From: Lepturacanthus savala
Taxonomy: Eukaryota > Chordata > Actinopteri > Scombriformes > Trichiuridae
Length of the DNA: 64,000 bases
Direction of reading: 5' to 3'
Assembly: GCA_030544235.1 (NCBI GenBank)
Contig: JARUPU010000033.1
Coordinates: 2,604,001 to 2,668,000, forward strand
Both the position numbers and the translations under genes were made by a program. Positions 24,559 through 38,921 of the stretch are shown here, piece by piece. Under the pieces are notes generated by a model. That model did no database searches. It was not told the DNA's origin and was given only the letters and a program-made list of their open reading frames with translations. Every line of letters begins with the position of its first letter. The first letter of the stretch is position 1.

Positions 24559-27500
24559 AAATTCTTAACTGGGGGGTGTAGGAATTGGTTCAATTTCGAT
24601 ATGATTTTCTGTTTCGGAACTGCAGCATCTTTAAAATCACTGGGAGGGATATACCTGGTAGTTTCGTTTCCTATACCCCAACGCTGAGCCTAACCCTAGT
24701 CTAACCCTAACCCTAAACCTAACCCTAAATTCTTAACTGGGGGGTGTAGGAATTGGTTCAATTTCTATATGATTTTCGGTTTTGGAGCTGCAGCACCTTT
24801 AAAATCACTGGGAGGGATATGCCTGGTAGTTTCGTTCTCTATACCCTAAAGCTGAGCCTAACCCTAACCCTAGTCTAACCCTAACCCTAACCCTAACCCT
24901 AACCCTAACCCTAAATTCTTAACTGGGGGATGTAGGAATTGGTTCAATTTCGATATGATTTTCGGTTTCGGAGCTGCAGCACCTTTAAAATCACTGGGAG
25001 GGATATACCTGATAGTTTCGTTCCCTATACCCCAACGCTGAGCCTAACCCTAACCCTAGTCTAACCCTAACCCTAACCCTAACCCTAACCCTAAATTCTT
25101 AACTGGGGGGTGTAGGAATTGGTTCAATTTCTATATGATTTTCGGTTTTGGAGCTGCAGCACCTTTAAAATCACTGGGAGGGATATACCTGGTAGTTTCG
25201 TTCTCTATACCCTAAAGCTGAGCCTAACCCTAACCCTAGTCTAACCTTAACCCTAACCCTAACCCTAACCCTAAATCCTTAACTGCGGGGTCTAGGAATT
25301 GGTTCAATTTCGATATGATTTTCTGTTTCGGAGCTGCAGCATCTTTAAAATAACTGGGAGGGATATACCTGGTAGTTTCGTTCCCTATACCCCAACGCTG
25401 AGCCTAACCCTAACCCTAGTCTAACCCTAACCCTAACCCTAACCCTAAATTCTTAACTGGGGGATGTAGGAATTGGTTCAATTTCGATATGATTTTCGGT
25501 TTCGGAGCTGCAGCACCTTTAAAATCACTGGGAGGGATATACCTGGTAGTTTCGTTCCCTATACCCTAACGCTGAGCCTAACCCTGACCCTCGTCTAACC
25601 CTAACCCTAACCCTAAATTCTTAACTGGGGGGTGTAGGAATTGGTTCAATTTCTATATGATTTTCGGTTTCGGAGCTGCAGCACCTTTAAAATCACTGGG
25701 AGGGATATACCTGGTAGTTTCGTTCCCTATACCGCAACGCTGAGCCTAACCCTAACCCTAGTCTAACCCTAACCCTAACCCTAACCCTAAATTCTTAACT
25801 GGGGGGTGTAGGAATTGGTTCAATTTCGATATGATTTTCGGTTTTGGAGCTGCAGCACCTTTAAAATCACTGGGAGGGATATACCTGGTAGTTTCGTTCC
25901 CTATACCCCAACGCTGAGCCTAACCCTAACCCTAGTCTAACCCTAACCCTAACCCTAACCCTAAATTCTTAACTGGGGGGTGTAGGAATTGGTTCAATTT
26001 CTATATGATTTTCTGTTTTGGAGCTTCAGCACCTTTAAAATCACTGGGAGGGATATACCTGGTAGTTTCGTTCCCTATACCCCAACGCTGAGCCTAACCC
26101 TAACCCTAGTCTAACCCTAACCCTAACCCTAAATTCTTAACTGGGGGGTGTAGGAATTGGTTCAATTTCTATATGATTTTCTGTTTTGGAGCTTCAGCAC
26201 CTTTAAAATCACTGGGAGGGATATATCTGGTAGTTTCGTTCTCTATACCCTAAAGCTGAGCCTAACCCTAACCCTAGTCTAACCCTAACCCTAACCCTAA
26301 CCCTAAATTCTTAACTGGGGGGTGTAGGAATTGGTTCAATTTCGATATGATTTTCGGTTTTGGAGCTGCAGCACCTTTAAAATCACTGGGAGGGATATAC
26401 CTGGTAGTTTCGCTCCCTATACCCCAACGCTGAGCCTAACCCTAACCCTAGTCTAACCCTAACCCTAACCCTAACCCTAAATTCTTAACTGGGGTGTGTA
26501 GGAATTGGTTCAATTTCTATATGATTTTCGGTTTTGGAGCTTCAGCACCTTTAAAATCACTGGGAGGGATATATCTGGTAGTTTCGTTCTCTATACCCTA
26601 AAGCTGAGCCTAACCCTAACCCTAGTCTAACCCTAACCCTAACCCTAACCCTAACCCTAACCCTAACCCTAAATTCTTAACTGGGGGGTGTAGGAATTGG
26701 TTCAATTTCTATATGATTTTCGGTTTCGGAGCTGCAGCACCTTTAAAATCACTGGGAGGGATATACCATGTAGTTTTGTTCCCTATACCCTAACGCTGAG
26801 CCTAACCCTAACCCTAGTCTAACCCTAACCCTAAATCTAAATTCTTAACTGGGGGGGGGGTGTGGGAATTGGTTCAATTTCTATATGATTTTCGGTTTCG
26901 GAGCTGCAGCACCTTTAAAATCACTGGGAGGGATATACCTGGTAGTTTCGTTCCCTATACACCAATGCTGAGCCTAACCCTAACCCTAGTCTAACCCTAA
27001 CCCTAACCCTAACACTAAATTCTTAACTGGGGGGTGTAGGAATTGGTTCAATTTCTATATGATTTTCGGTTTCGGAGCTGCAGCACCTTTAAAATCACTG
27101 GGAGGGATATACCTGGTAGTTTCGTTCCCTATACCCCAACGCTGAGCCTAACCCTAACCCTAGACTAACCCTAACCCTAAATTCTTAACTGGGGGGTGTA
27201 TGAATTGGTTCAATTTCGATATGATTTTCGGTTTCGGAGCTACAGCACCTTTAAAATCAATGGGAGGGATATACCTGGTAGTTTCGATCCCTATACCCCA
27301 ACACTGAGCCTAACCCTAACCCTAACCCTAACCCTAACCCTAAATTCTTAACTGGGGGGTGTAGGAATTGGTTCAATTTCTATATGATTTTCGGTTTTGG
27401 AGCTGCAGCACCTTTAAAATCACTGGGAGGGATATACCTGGTAGTTTCGTTCCCTATACCCCAACGCTGAGCCTAACCCTAACCCTAGTCTAACCCTAAC

Positions 27501-28697
27501 CCTAACCCTAAATTCTTAACTGGGGGGTGTAGGAATTGGTTCAATTTCTATATGATTTTCGGTTTTGGAGCTGCAGCACCTTTAAAATCACTGGGAGGGA
27601 TATACCTGGTAGTTTCGTTCTCTATACCCTAAAGCTGAGCCTAACCCTAACCCTAGTCTAACCTTAACCCTAACCCTAACCCTAACCCTAAATCCTTAAC
27701 TGCGGGGTGTAGGAATTGGTTCAATTTCGATATGATTTTCTGTTTCGGAGCTGCAGCATCTTTAAAATAACTGGGAGGGATATACCTGGTAGTTTCGTTC
27801 CCTATACCCCAACGCTGAGCCTAACCCTAACCCTAGTCTAACCCTAACCCTAACCCTAACCCTAAATTCTTAACTGGGGGATGTAGAAATTGGTTCAATT
27901 TCGATATGATTTTCGGTTTCGGAGCTGCAGCACCTTTAAAATCACTGGGAGGGATATACCTGGTAGTTTCGTTCCCTATACCCTAACGCTGAGCCTAACC
28001 CTGACCCTAGTCTAACCCTAACCCTAAATTCTTAACTGGGGGGTGTAGGAATTGGTTCAATTTCTATATGATTTTCGGTTTCGGAGCTGTAGCACCTTTA
28101 AAATCACTGGGAGGGATATACCTGGTAGTTTCGTTCCCTATACCGCAACGCTGAGCCTAACCCTAACCCTAGTCTAACCCTAACCCTAACCCTAAATTCT
28201 TAACTGGGGGGTGTAGGAATTGGTTCAATTTCGATATGATTTTCGGTTTTGGAGTTGCAGCACCTTTAAAATCACTGGGAGGGATAAACCTGGTAGTTTC
28301 GTTCCCTATACCCCAACGCTGAGCCTAACCCTAACCCTAGTCTAACCCTAACCCTAACCCTAACCCTAAATTCTTAACTGGGGGGTGTAGGAATTCGTTC
28401 AATTTCGATATGATTTTCGGTTTTGGAGCTGCAGCACCTTTAAAATCACTGGGAGTGATATACCTGGTAGTTTCATTCTCTATACCCTAAAGCTGAGCCT
28501 AACCCTAACCCTAGTCTAACCCTAACCCTAACCCTAAATTCTTAACTGGGGGGTGTAGGAATTGGTTCAATTTCGATATGATTTTCGGTTTTGGAGCTGC
28601 AGCACCTTTAAAATCACTGGGAGGGATATACCTGGTAGTTTCGTTCCCTATAACCCAACGCTGAGCCTAACCCTAACCCTAGTCTAACCCTAACCCT
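24559..28697 (+). repeat. 24-monomer HOR, family A, copy 2
   Basis: 4139 bp, one net hexamer longer than copy 1, with all the same landmark variants (ten G at 26851-26860, GTGTATGAATTGG at 27198, GGGATAAACC at 28281). At its end the array passes into family B instead of returning to the GGAACTGC monomer. Confidence 0.85.
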
Positions 28698-31600
28698 AAA
28701 TTCTTAACTGGGGGGTGTAGGAATTGGTTCAATTTCGATATGATTTTCGGTTTTGGAGTTGCAGCACCTTTAAAATCACTGGGAGGGATATACCTGGTAG
28801 TTTCGTTCCCTATACCCCAACGCTGAGCCTAACCCTAACCCTAGTCTAACCCTAACCCTAACCCTAAATTCTTAACTGGGGGGTGTAGGAATTCGTTCAA
28901 TTTCGATATGATTTTCGGTTTTGGAGCTGCAGCACCTTTAAAATCACTGGGAGGGATATACCTGGTAGTTTCGTTCTCTATACCCTAAAGCTGAGCCTAA
29001 CCCTAACCCTAGTCTAACCCTAACCCTAACCCTAAATTCTTAACTGGGGGGTGTAGGAATTGGTTCAATTTCTATATGATTTTCGGTTTTGGAGTTTCAG
29101 CACCTTTAAAATCACTGGGAGGGATATACCTGGTAGTTTCGTTCTCTATACCCTAAAGCTGAGCCTAACCCTGACCCTAGTCTAACCCTAACCCTAACCC
29201 TGAATTCTTAACTGGGGGGTGTAGGAATTGGTTCAATTTCGATATGATTTTCGGTTTTAGAGCTGCAGCACCTTTAAAATCACTGGGAGGGATATACCTG
29301 GTAGTTTCGTTCCCTATACCCCAACGCTGAGCCTAACCCTAACCCTAGTCTAACCCTAACCCTAACCCTAAATTCTTAACTGGGGGGTGTAGGAATTGGT
29401 TCAATTTCAATATGATTTTCGGTTTCGGAGCTGCAGCACCTTTAAAATCACTGGGAGGGATATACCTGGTAGTTTCGTTCTCTATACCCTAAAGCTGAGC
29501 CTAACCCTAACCCTAGTCTAAACCTAACCCTAACCCTAAATTCTTAACTGGGGGGTGTAGGAATTGGTTCAATTTCTATATGATTTTCGGTTTTGGAGCT
29601 TCAGCACCTTTAAAATCACTGGGAGGGATATACCTGGTAGTTTCGTTCTCTATACGCTAAAGCTGAGCCTAACCATAACCCTAGTCTAACCCTAACCCTA
29701 ACCCTAACCCTAACCGTAACCCTAAATTCTTAACTGGGGGATGTAGGAATTGGTTCAATTTCGATATGATTTTCGGTTTCGGAGCTGCAGCACCTTTAAA
29801 ATCACTGGGAGGGATATAGCTGGTAGTTTCGTTCCCTATACCCCAACGCTGAGCCTAACCCTAACCCTAGACTAACCCTAACCCTAAATTCTTAACTGGG
29901 GGGTGTAGGAATTGGTTCAATTTCTATATGATTTTCGGTTTTGGAGTTTCAGCACCTTTAAAATCACTGGGAGGGATATACCTGGTAGTTTCGTTCTCTA
30001 TACCCTAAAGCTGAGCCTAACCCTAACCCTAGTCTAACCCTAACCCTAAATTCTTAACTGGGGCGTGTAGGAATTGGTTCAATTTCGATATGATTTTCGG
30101 TTTTGGAGCTGCAGCACCTTTAAAATCACTGGGAGGGATATACCTGGTAGTTTCGTTCCCTATACCCCAACGCTGAGCCTAACCCTAACCCTAGTCTAAC
30201 CCTAACCCTAACCCTAACCCTAAATTCTTAACTGGGGGGTGTAGGAATTGGTTCAATTTCAATATGATTTTCGGTTTCGGAGCTGTAGCACCTTTAAAAT
30301 CACTAGGAGGGATATACCTGGTAGTTTCGTTCTCTATACCCTAAAGCTGAGCCTAACCCTAACCCTAGTCTAACCCTAACCCTAACCCTAAATTCTTAAC
30401 TGGGGGGTGTAGGAATTGGTTCAATTTCGATATGATTTTCGGTTTTAGAGCTGCAGCACCTTTAAAATCACTGGGAGGGATATACCTGGTAGTTTCGTTC
30501 CCTATACCGCAACGCTGAGCCTAACCCTAACCCTAGTCTAACCCTAACCCTAACCCTCACCCTAAATTCTTAACTGGGGGGTGTAGGAATTGGTTCAATT
30601 TCGATATGATTTTCGGTTTTGGAGTTGCAGCACCTTTAAAATCACGGGGAGGGATATACCTGGTAGTTTCGTTCCCTATACCCCAACGCTGAGCCTAACC
30701 CTAACCCTAGTCTAACCCTAACCCTAACCCTAACCCTAACCCTAAATTCTTAACTGGGGGGTGTAGGAATTGGTTCAATTTCAATATGATTTTCGGTTTC
30801 GGAGCTGTAGCACCTTTAAAATCACTAGGAGGGATATACCTGGTAGTTTCGTTCTCTATACCCTAAAGCTGAGCCTAACCCTAACCCTAGTCTAACCCTA
30901 ACCCTAACCCTAAATTCTTAACTGGGGGGTGTAGGAATTGGTTCAATTTCGATATGATTTTCGGTTTTGGAGCTGCAGCACCTTTAAAATCACTGGGAGG
31001 GATATACCTGGTAGTTTCGTTCCCTATACCCCAACGCTGAGCCTAACCCTAACCCTAGTCTAACCCTAACCCTAACCCTAAGCCTAAATTCTTAACTGGG
31101 GGGTGTAGGAATTGGTTCAATTTCTATATGATTTTCTGTTTTGGAGCTTCAGCACCTTTAAAATCACTGGGAGGGATATATCTGGTAGTTTCGTTCTCTA
31201 TACCCTAAAGCTGAGCCTAACCCTAACCCTAGTCTAACCTTAACCCTAACCCTAACCCTAACCCTAAATCCTTAACTGCGGGGTGTAGGAATTGGTTCAA
31301 TTTCGATATGATTTTCTGTTTCGGAGCTGCAGCATCTTTAAAATAACTGGGAGGGATATACCTGGTAGTTTCGTTCCCTATACCCCAACGCTGAGCCTAA
31401 CCCTAACCCTAGTCTAACCCTAACCCTAACCCTAACCCTAAATTCTTAACTGGGGGATGTAGAAATTGGTTCAATTTCGATATGATTTTCGGTTTCGGAG
31501 CTGCAGCACCTTTAAAATCACTGGGAGGGATATACCTGGTAGTTTCGTTCCCTATACCCTAACGCTGAGCCTAACCCTGACCCTAGTCTAACCCTAACCC

Positions 31601-32267
31601 TAAATTCTTAACTGGGGGGTGTAGGAATTGGTTCAATTTCTATATGATTTTCGGTTTCGGAGCTGTAGCACCTTTAAAATCACTGGGAGGGATATACCTG
31701 GTAGTTTCGTTCCCTATACCGCAACGCTGAGCCTAACCCTAACCCTAGTCTAACCCTAACCCTAACCCTAAATTCTTAACTGGGGGGTGTAGGAATTGGT
31801 TCAATTTCGATATGATTTTCGGTTTTGGAGTTGCAGCACCTTTAAAATCACTGGGAGGGATAAACCTGGTAGTTTCGTTCCCTATACCCCAACGCTGAGC
31901 CTAACCCTAACCCTAGTCTAACCCTAACCCTAACCCTAACCCTAAATTCTTAACTGGGGGGTGTAGGAATTCGTTCAATTTCGATATGATTTTCGGTTTT
32001 GGAGCTGCAGCACCTTTAAAATCACTGGGAGTGATATACCTGGTAGTTTCATTCTCTATACCCTAAAGCTGAGCCTAACCCTAACCCTAGTCTAACCCTA
32101 ACCCTAAATTCTTAACTGGGGGGTGTAGGAATTGGTTCAATTTCGATATGATTTTCGGTTTTGGAGCTGCAGCACCTTTAAAATCACTGGGAGGGATATA
32201 CCTGGTAGTTTCGTTCCCTATAACCCAACGCTGAGCCTAACCCTAACCCTAGTCTAACCCTAACCCT
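28698..32267 (+). repeat. 21-monomer HOR, family B, copy 1
   Basis: 3570 bp. The first 15 monomers are new (markers GAGTTTCAGC, AACCATAACC at 29672, ATATAGCTGG, GGGGCGTGTAGG, CACGGGGAGGG at 30640, CTAAGCCTAAATTC at 31080). The last six, from the ATCCTTAACTGCGGGG monomer to the ATAACCCAACG monomer, are the same as the last six of family A. Family B thus contains the tail of family A. Confidence 0.8.
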
Positions 32268-35200
32268 AAATTCTTAACTGGGGGGTGTAGGAATTGGTTC
32301 AATTTCGATATGATTTTCGGTTTTGGAGTTGCAGCACCTTTAAAATCACTGGGAGGGATATACCTGGTAGTTTCGTTCCCTATACCCCAACGCTGAGCCT
32401 AACCCTAACCCTAGTCTAACCCTAACCCTAACCCTAAATTCTTAACTGGGGGGTGTAGGAATTCGTTCAATTTCGATATGATTTTCGGTTTTGGAGCTGC
32501 AGCACCTTTAAAATCACTGGGAGGGATATACCTGGTAGTTTCGTTCTCTATACCCTAAAGCTGAGCCTAACCCTAACCCTAGTCTAACCCTAACCCTAAC
32601 CCTAAATTCTTAACTGGGGGGTGTAGGAATTGGTTCAATTTCTATATGATTTTCGGTTTTGGAGTTTCAGCACCTTTAAAATCACTGGGAGGGATATACC
32701 TGGTAGTTTCGTTCTCTATACCCTAAAGCTGAGCCTAACCCTGACCCTAGTCTAACCCTAACCCTAACCCTGAATTCTTAACTGGGGGGTGTAGGAATTG
32801 GTTCAATTTCGATATGATTTTCGGTTTTAGAGCTGCAGCACCTTTAAAATCACTGGGAGGGATATACCTGGTAGTTTCGTTCCCTATACCCCAACGCTGA
32901 GCCTAACCCTAACCCTAGTCTAACCCTAACCCTAACCCTAAATTCTTAACTGGGGGGTGTAGGAATTGGTTCAATTTCAATATGATTTTCGGTTTCGGAG
33001 CTGCAGCACCTTTAAAATCACTGGGAGGGATATACCTGGTAGTTTCGTTCTCTATACCCTAAAGCTGAGCCTAACCCTAACCCTAGTCTAAACCTAACCC
33101 TAACCCTAAATTCTTAACTGGGGGGTGTAGGAATTGGTTCAATTTCTATATGATTTTCGGTTTTGGAGCTTCAGCACCTTTAAAATCACTGGGAGGGATA
33201 TACCTGGTAGTTTCGTTCTCTATACGCTAAAGCTGAGCCTAACCATAACCCTAGTCTAACCCTAACCCTAACCCTAACCCTAACCCTAACCCTAAATTCT
33301 TAACTGGGGGATGTAGGAATTGGTTCAATTTCGATATGATTTTCGGTTTCGGAGCTGCAGCACCTTTAAAATCACTGGGAGGGATATAGCTGGTAGTTTC
33401 GTTCCCTATACCCCAACGCTGAGCCTAACCCTAACCCTAGACTAACCCTAACCCTAAATTCTTAACTGGGGGGTGTAGGAATTGGTTCAATTTCTATATG
33501 ATTTTCGGTTTTGGAGTTTCAGCACCTTTAAAATCACTGGGAGGGATATACCTGGTAGTTTCGTTCTCTATACCCTAAAGCTGAGCCTAACCCTAACCCT
33601 AGTCTAACCCTAACCCTAAATTCTTAACTGGGGCGTGTAGGAATTGGTTCAATTTCGATATGATTTTCGGTTTTGGAGCTGCAGCACCTTTAAAATCACT
33701 GGGAGGGATATACCTGGTAGTTTCGTTCCCTATACCCCAACGCTGAGCCTAACCCTAACCCTAGTCTAACCCTAACCCTAACCCTAACCCTAAATTCTTA
33801 ACTGGGGGGTGTAGGAATTGGTTCAATTTCAATATGATTTTCGGTTTCGGAGCTGTAGCACCTTTAAAATCACTAGGAGGGATATACCTGGTAGTTTCGT
33901 TCTCTATACCCTAAAGCTGAGCCTAACCCTAACCCTAGTCTAACCCTAACCCTAACCCTAAATTCTTAACTGGGGGGTGTAGGAATTGGTTCAATTTCGA
34001 TATGATTTTCGGTTTTAGAGCTGCAGCACCTTTAAAATCACTGGGAGGGATATACCTGGTAGTTTCGTTCCCTATACCGCAACGCTGAGCCTAACCCTAA
34101 CCCTAGTCTAACCCTAACCCTAACCCTCACCCTAAATTCTTAACTGGGGGGTGTAGGAATTGGTTCAATTTCGATATGATTTTCGGTTTTGGAGTTGCAG
34201 CACCTTTAAAATCACGGGGAGGGATATACCTGGTAGTTTCGTTCCCTATACCCCAACGCTGAGCCTAACCCTAACCCTAGTCTAACCCTAACCCTAACCC
34301 TAACCCTAACCCTAAATTCTTAACTGGGGGGTGTAGGAATTGGTTCAATTTCAATATGATTTTCGGTTTCGGAGCTGTAGCACCTTTAAAATCACTAGGA
34401 GGGATATACCTGGTAGTTTCGTTCTCTATACCCTAAAGCTGAGCCTAACCCTAACCCTAGTCTAACCCTAACCCTAACCCTAAATTCTTAACTGGGGGGT
34501 GTAGGAATTGGTTCAATTTCGATATGATTTTCGGTTTTGGAGCTGCAGCACCTTTAAAATCACTGGGAGGGATATACCTGGTAGTTTCGTTCCCTATACC
34601 CCAACGCTGAGCCTAACCCTAACCCTAGTCTAACCCTAACCCTAACCCTAAGCCTAAATTCTTAACTGGGGGGTGTAGGAATTGGTTCAATTTCTATATG
34701 ATTTTCTGTTTTGGAGCTTCAGCACCTTTAAAATCACTGGGAGGGATATATCTGGTAGTTTCGTTCTCTATACCCTAAAGCTGAGCCTAACCCTAACCCT
34801 AGTCTAACCCTAACCCTAACCCTAACCCTAAATTCTTAACTGGGGGGTGTAGGAATTGGTTCAATTTCTATATGATTTTCGGTTTTGGAGCTGCAGCACC
34901 TTTAAAATCACTGGGAGGGATATACCTGGTAGTTTCGTTCCCTATACCCCAACGCTGAGCCTAACCCTAACCCTAGTCTAACCCTAACCCTAACCCTAAA
35001 TTCTTAACTGGGGGGTGTAGGAATTGGTTCAATTTCTATATGATTTTCGGTTTTGGAGCTGCAGCACCTTTAAAATCACTGGGAGGGATATACCTGGTAG
35101 TTTCGTTCTCTATACCCTAAAGCTGAGCCTAACCCTAACCCTAGTCTAACCTTAACCCTAACCCTAACCCTAACCCTAAATCCTTAACTGCGGGGTGTAG

Positions 35201-36185
35201 GAATTGGTTCAATTTCGATATGATTTTCTGTTTCGGAGCTGCAGCATCTTTAAAATAACTGGGAGGGATATACCTGGTAGTTTCGTTCCCTATACCCCAA
35301 CGCTGAGCCTAACCCTAACCCTAGTCTAACCCTAACCCTAACCCTAACCCTAAATTCTTAACTGGGGGATGTAGAAATTGGTTCAATTTCGATATGATTT
35401 TCGGTTTCGGAGCTGCAGCACCTTTAAAATCACTGGGAGGGATATACCTGGTAGTTTCGTTCCCTATACCCTAACGCTGAGCCTAACCCTGACCCTAGTC
35501 TAACCCTAACCCTAAATTCTTAACTGGGGGGTGTAGGAATTGGTTCAATTTCTATATGATTTTCGGTTTCGGAGCTGTAGCACCTTTAAAATCACTGGGA
35601 GGGATATACCTGGTAGTTTCGTTCCCTATACCGCAACGCTGAGCCTAACCCTAACCCTAGTCTAACCCTAACCCTAACCCTAAATTCTTAACTGGGGGGT
35701 GTAGGAATTGGTTCAATTTCGATATGATTTTCGGTTTTGGAGTTGCAGCACCTTTAAAATCACTGGGAGGGATAAACCTGGTAGTTTCGTTCCCTATACC
35801 CCAACGCTGAGCCTAACCCTAACCCTAGTCTAACCCTAACCCTAACCCTAACCCTAAATTCTTAACTGGGGGGTGTAGGAATTCGTTCAATTTCGATATG
35901 ATTTTCGGTTTTGGAGCTGCAGCACCTTTAAAATCACTGGGAGTGATATACCTGGTAGTTTCATTCTCTATACCCTAAAGCTGAGCCTAACCCTAACCCT
36001 AGTCTAACCCTAACCCTAACCCTAAATTCTTAACTGGGGGGTGTAGGAATTGGTTCAATTTCGATATGATTTTCGGTTTTGGAGCTGCAGCACCTTTAAA
36101 ATCACTGGGAGGGATATACCTGGTAGTTTCGTTCCCTATAACCCAACGCTGAGCCTAACCCTAACCCTAGTCTAACCCTAACCCT
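32268..36185 (+). repeat. 23-monomer HOR, family B, copy 2
   Basis: 3918 bp. It matches copy 1 at a constant 3570-bp offset up to about 31239/34809; one difference noticed is CCGTAA versus CCCTAA near 29715/33285. It then has two extra monomers (about 34831-35178) like those before the ATCCTTAACTGCGGGG monomer in family A. The longer form may be ancestral, with copy 1 having lost two monomers. Confidence 0.8.
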
Positions 36186-38755
36186 AAATTCTTAACTGGG
36201 GGGTGTAGGAATTGGTTCAATTTCGATATGATTTTCGGTTTTGGAGTTGCAGCACCTTTAAAATCACTGGGAGGGATATACCTGGTAGTTTCGTTCCCTA
36301 TACCCCAACGCTGAGCCTAACCCTAACCCTAGTCTAACCCTAACCCTAACCCTAAATTCTTAACTGGGGGGTGTAGGAATTCGTTCAATTTCGATATGAT
36401 TTTCGGTTTTGGAGCTGCAGCACCTTTAAAATCACTGGGAGGGATATACCTGGTAGTTTCGTTCTCTATACCCTAAAGCTGAGCCTAACCCTAACCCTAG
36501 TCTAACCCTAACCCTAACCCTAAATTCTTAACTGGGGGGTGTAGGAATTGGTTCAATTTCTATATGATTTTCGGTTTTGGAGTTTCAGCACCTTTAAAAT
36601 CACTGGGAGGGATATACCTGGTAGTTTCGTTCTCTATACCCTAAAGCTGAGCCTAACCCTGACCCTAGTCTAACCCTAACCCTAACCCTGAATTCTTAAC
36701 TGGGGGGTGTAGGAATTGGTTCAATTTCGATATGATTTTCGGTTTTAGAGCTGCAGCACCTTTAAAATCACTGGGAGGGATATACCTGGTAGTTTCGTTC
36801 CCTATACCCCAACGCTGAGCCTAACCCTAACCCTAGTCTAACCCTAACCCTAACCCTAAATTCTTAACTGGGGGGTGTAGGAATTGGTTCAATTTCAATA
36901 TGATTTTCGGTTTCGGAGCTGCAGCACCTTTAAAATCACTGGGAGGGATATACCTGGTAGTTTCGTTCTCTATACCCTAAAGCTGAGCCTAACCCTAACC
37001 CTAGTCTAAACCTAACCCTAACCCTAAATTCTTAACTGGGGGGTGTAGGAATTGGTTCAATTTCTATATGATTTTCGGTTTTGGAGCTTCAGCACCTTTA
37101 AAATCACTGGGAGGGATATACCTGGTAGTTTCGTTCTCTATACGCTAAAGCTGAGCCTAACCATAACCCTAGTCTAACCCTAACCCTAACCCTAACCCTA
37201 ACCCTAACCCTAAATTCTTAACTGGGGGATGTAGGAATTGGTTCAATTTCGATATGATTTTCGGTTTCGGAGCTGCAGCACCTTTAAAATCACTGGGAGG
37301 GATATAGCTGGTAGTTTCGTTCCCTATACCCCAACGCTGAGCCTAACCCTAACCCTAGACTAACCCTAACCCTAAATTCTTAACTGGGGGGTGTAGGAAT
37401 TGGTTCAATTTCTATATGATTTTCGGTTTTGGAGTTTCAGCACCTTTAAAATCACTGGGAGGGATATACCTGGTAGTTTCGTTCTCTATACCCTAAAGCT
37501 GAGCCTAACCCTAACCCTAGTCTAACCCTAACCCTAAATTCTTAACTGGGGCGTGTAGGAATTGGTTCAATTTCGATATGATTTTCGGTTTTGGAGCTGC
37601 AGCACCTTTAAAATCACTGGGAGGGATATACCTGGTAGTTTCGTTCCCTATACCCCAACGCTGAGCCTAACCCTAACCCTAGTCTAACCCTAACCCTAAC
37701 CCTAACCCTAAATTCTTAACTGGGGGGTGTAGGAATTGGTTCAATTTCAATATGATTTTCGGTTTCGGAGCTGTAGCACCTTTAAAATCACTAGGAGGGA
37801 TATACCTGGTAGTTTCGTTCTCTATACCCTAAAGCTGAGCCTAACCCTAACCCTAGTCTAACCCTAACCCTAACCCTAAATTCTTAACTGGGGGGTGTAG
37901 GAATTGGTTCAATTTCGATATGATTTTCGGTTTTAGAGCTGCAGCACCTTTAAAATCACTGGGAGGGATATACCTGGTAGTTTCGTTCCCTATACCGCAA
38001 CGCTGAGCCTAACCCTAACCCTAGTCTAACCCTAACCCTAACCCTCACCCTAAATTCTTAACTGGGGGGTGTAGGAATTGGTTCAATTTCGATATGATTT
38101 TCGGTTTTGGAGTTGCAGCACCTTTAAAATCACGGGGAGGGATATACCTGGTAGTTTCGTTCCCTATACCCCAACGCTGAGCCTAACCCTAACCCTAGTC
38201 TAACCCTAACCCTAACCCTAACCCTAACCCTAAATTCTTAACTGGGGGGTGTAGGAATTGGTTCAATTTCAATATGATTTTCGGTTTCGGAGCTGTAGCA
38301 CCTTTAAAATCACTAGGAGGGATATACCTGGTAGTTTCGTTCTCTATACCCTAAAGCTGAGCCTAACCCTAACCCTAGTCTAACCCTAACCCTAACCCTA
38401 AATTCTTAACTGGGGGGTGTAGGAATTGGTTCAATTTCGATATGATTTTCGGTTTTGGAGCTGCAGCACCTTTAAAATCACTGGGAGGGATATACCTGGT
38501 AGTTTCGTTCCCTATACCCCAACGCTGAGCCTAACCCTAACCCTAGTCTAACCCTAACCCTAACCCTAAGCCTAAATTCTTAACTGGGGGGTGTAGGAAT
38601 TGGTTCAATTTCTATATGATTTTCTGTTTTGGAGCTTCAGCACCTTTAAAATCACTGGGAGGGATATATCTGGTAGTTTCGTTCTCTATACCCTAAAGCT
38701 GAGCCTAACCCTAACCCTAGTCTAACCCTAACCCTAACCCTAACCCTAAATTCTT
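36186..38755 (+). repeat. Family B HOR, copy 3, truncated
   Basis: Follows the first 15 monomers of family B through CTAAGCCTAAATTC (38566) and the monomer after it. It then leaves family B without the shared family A tail. The join is at or near the telomeric tract at about 38730-38755. Confidence 0.75.
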
Positions 38756-38921
38756 AACTGGGGGGTGTAGGAATTGGTTCAATTTCGATATGATTTTCGG
38801 TTTTGGAGCTGCAGCACCTTTAAAATCACTGGGAGGGATATACCTGGTAGTTTCGTTCCCTATACCCCAACGCTGAGCCTAACCCTAACCCTAGTCTAAC
38901 CCTAACCCTAACCCTAACCCT

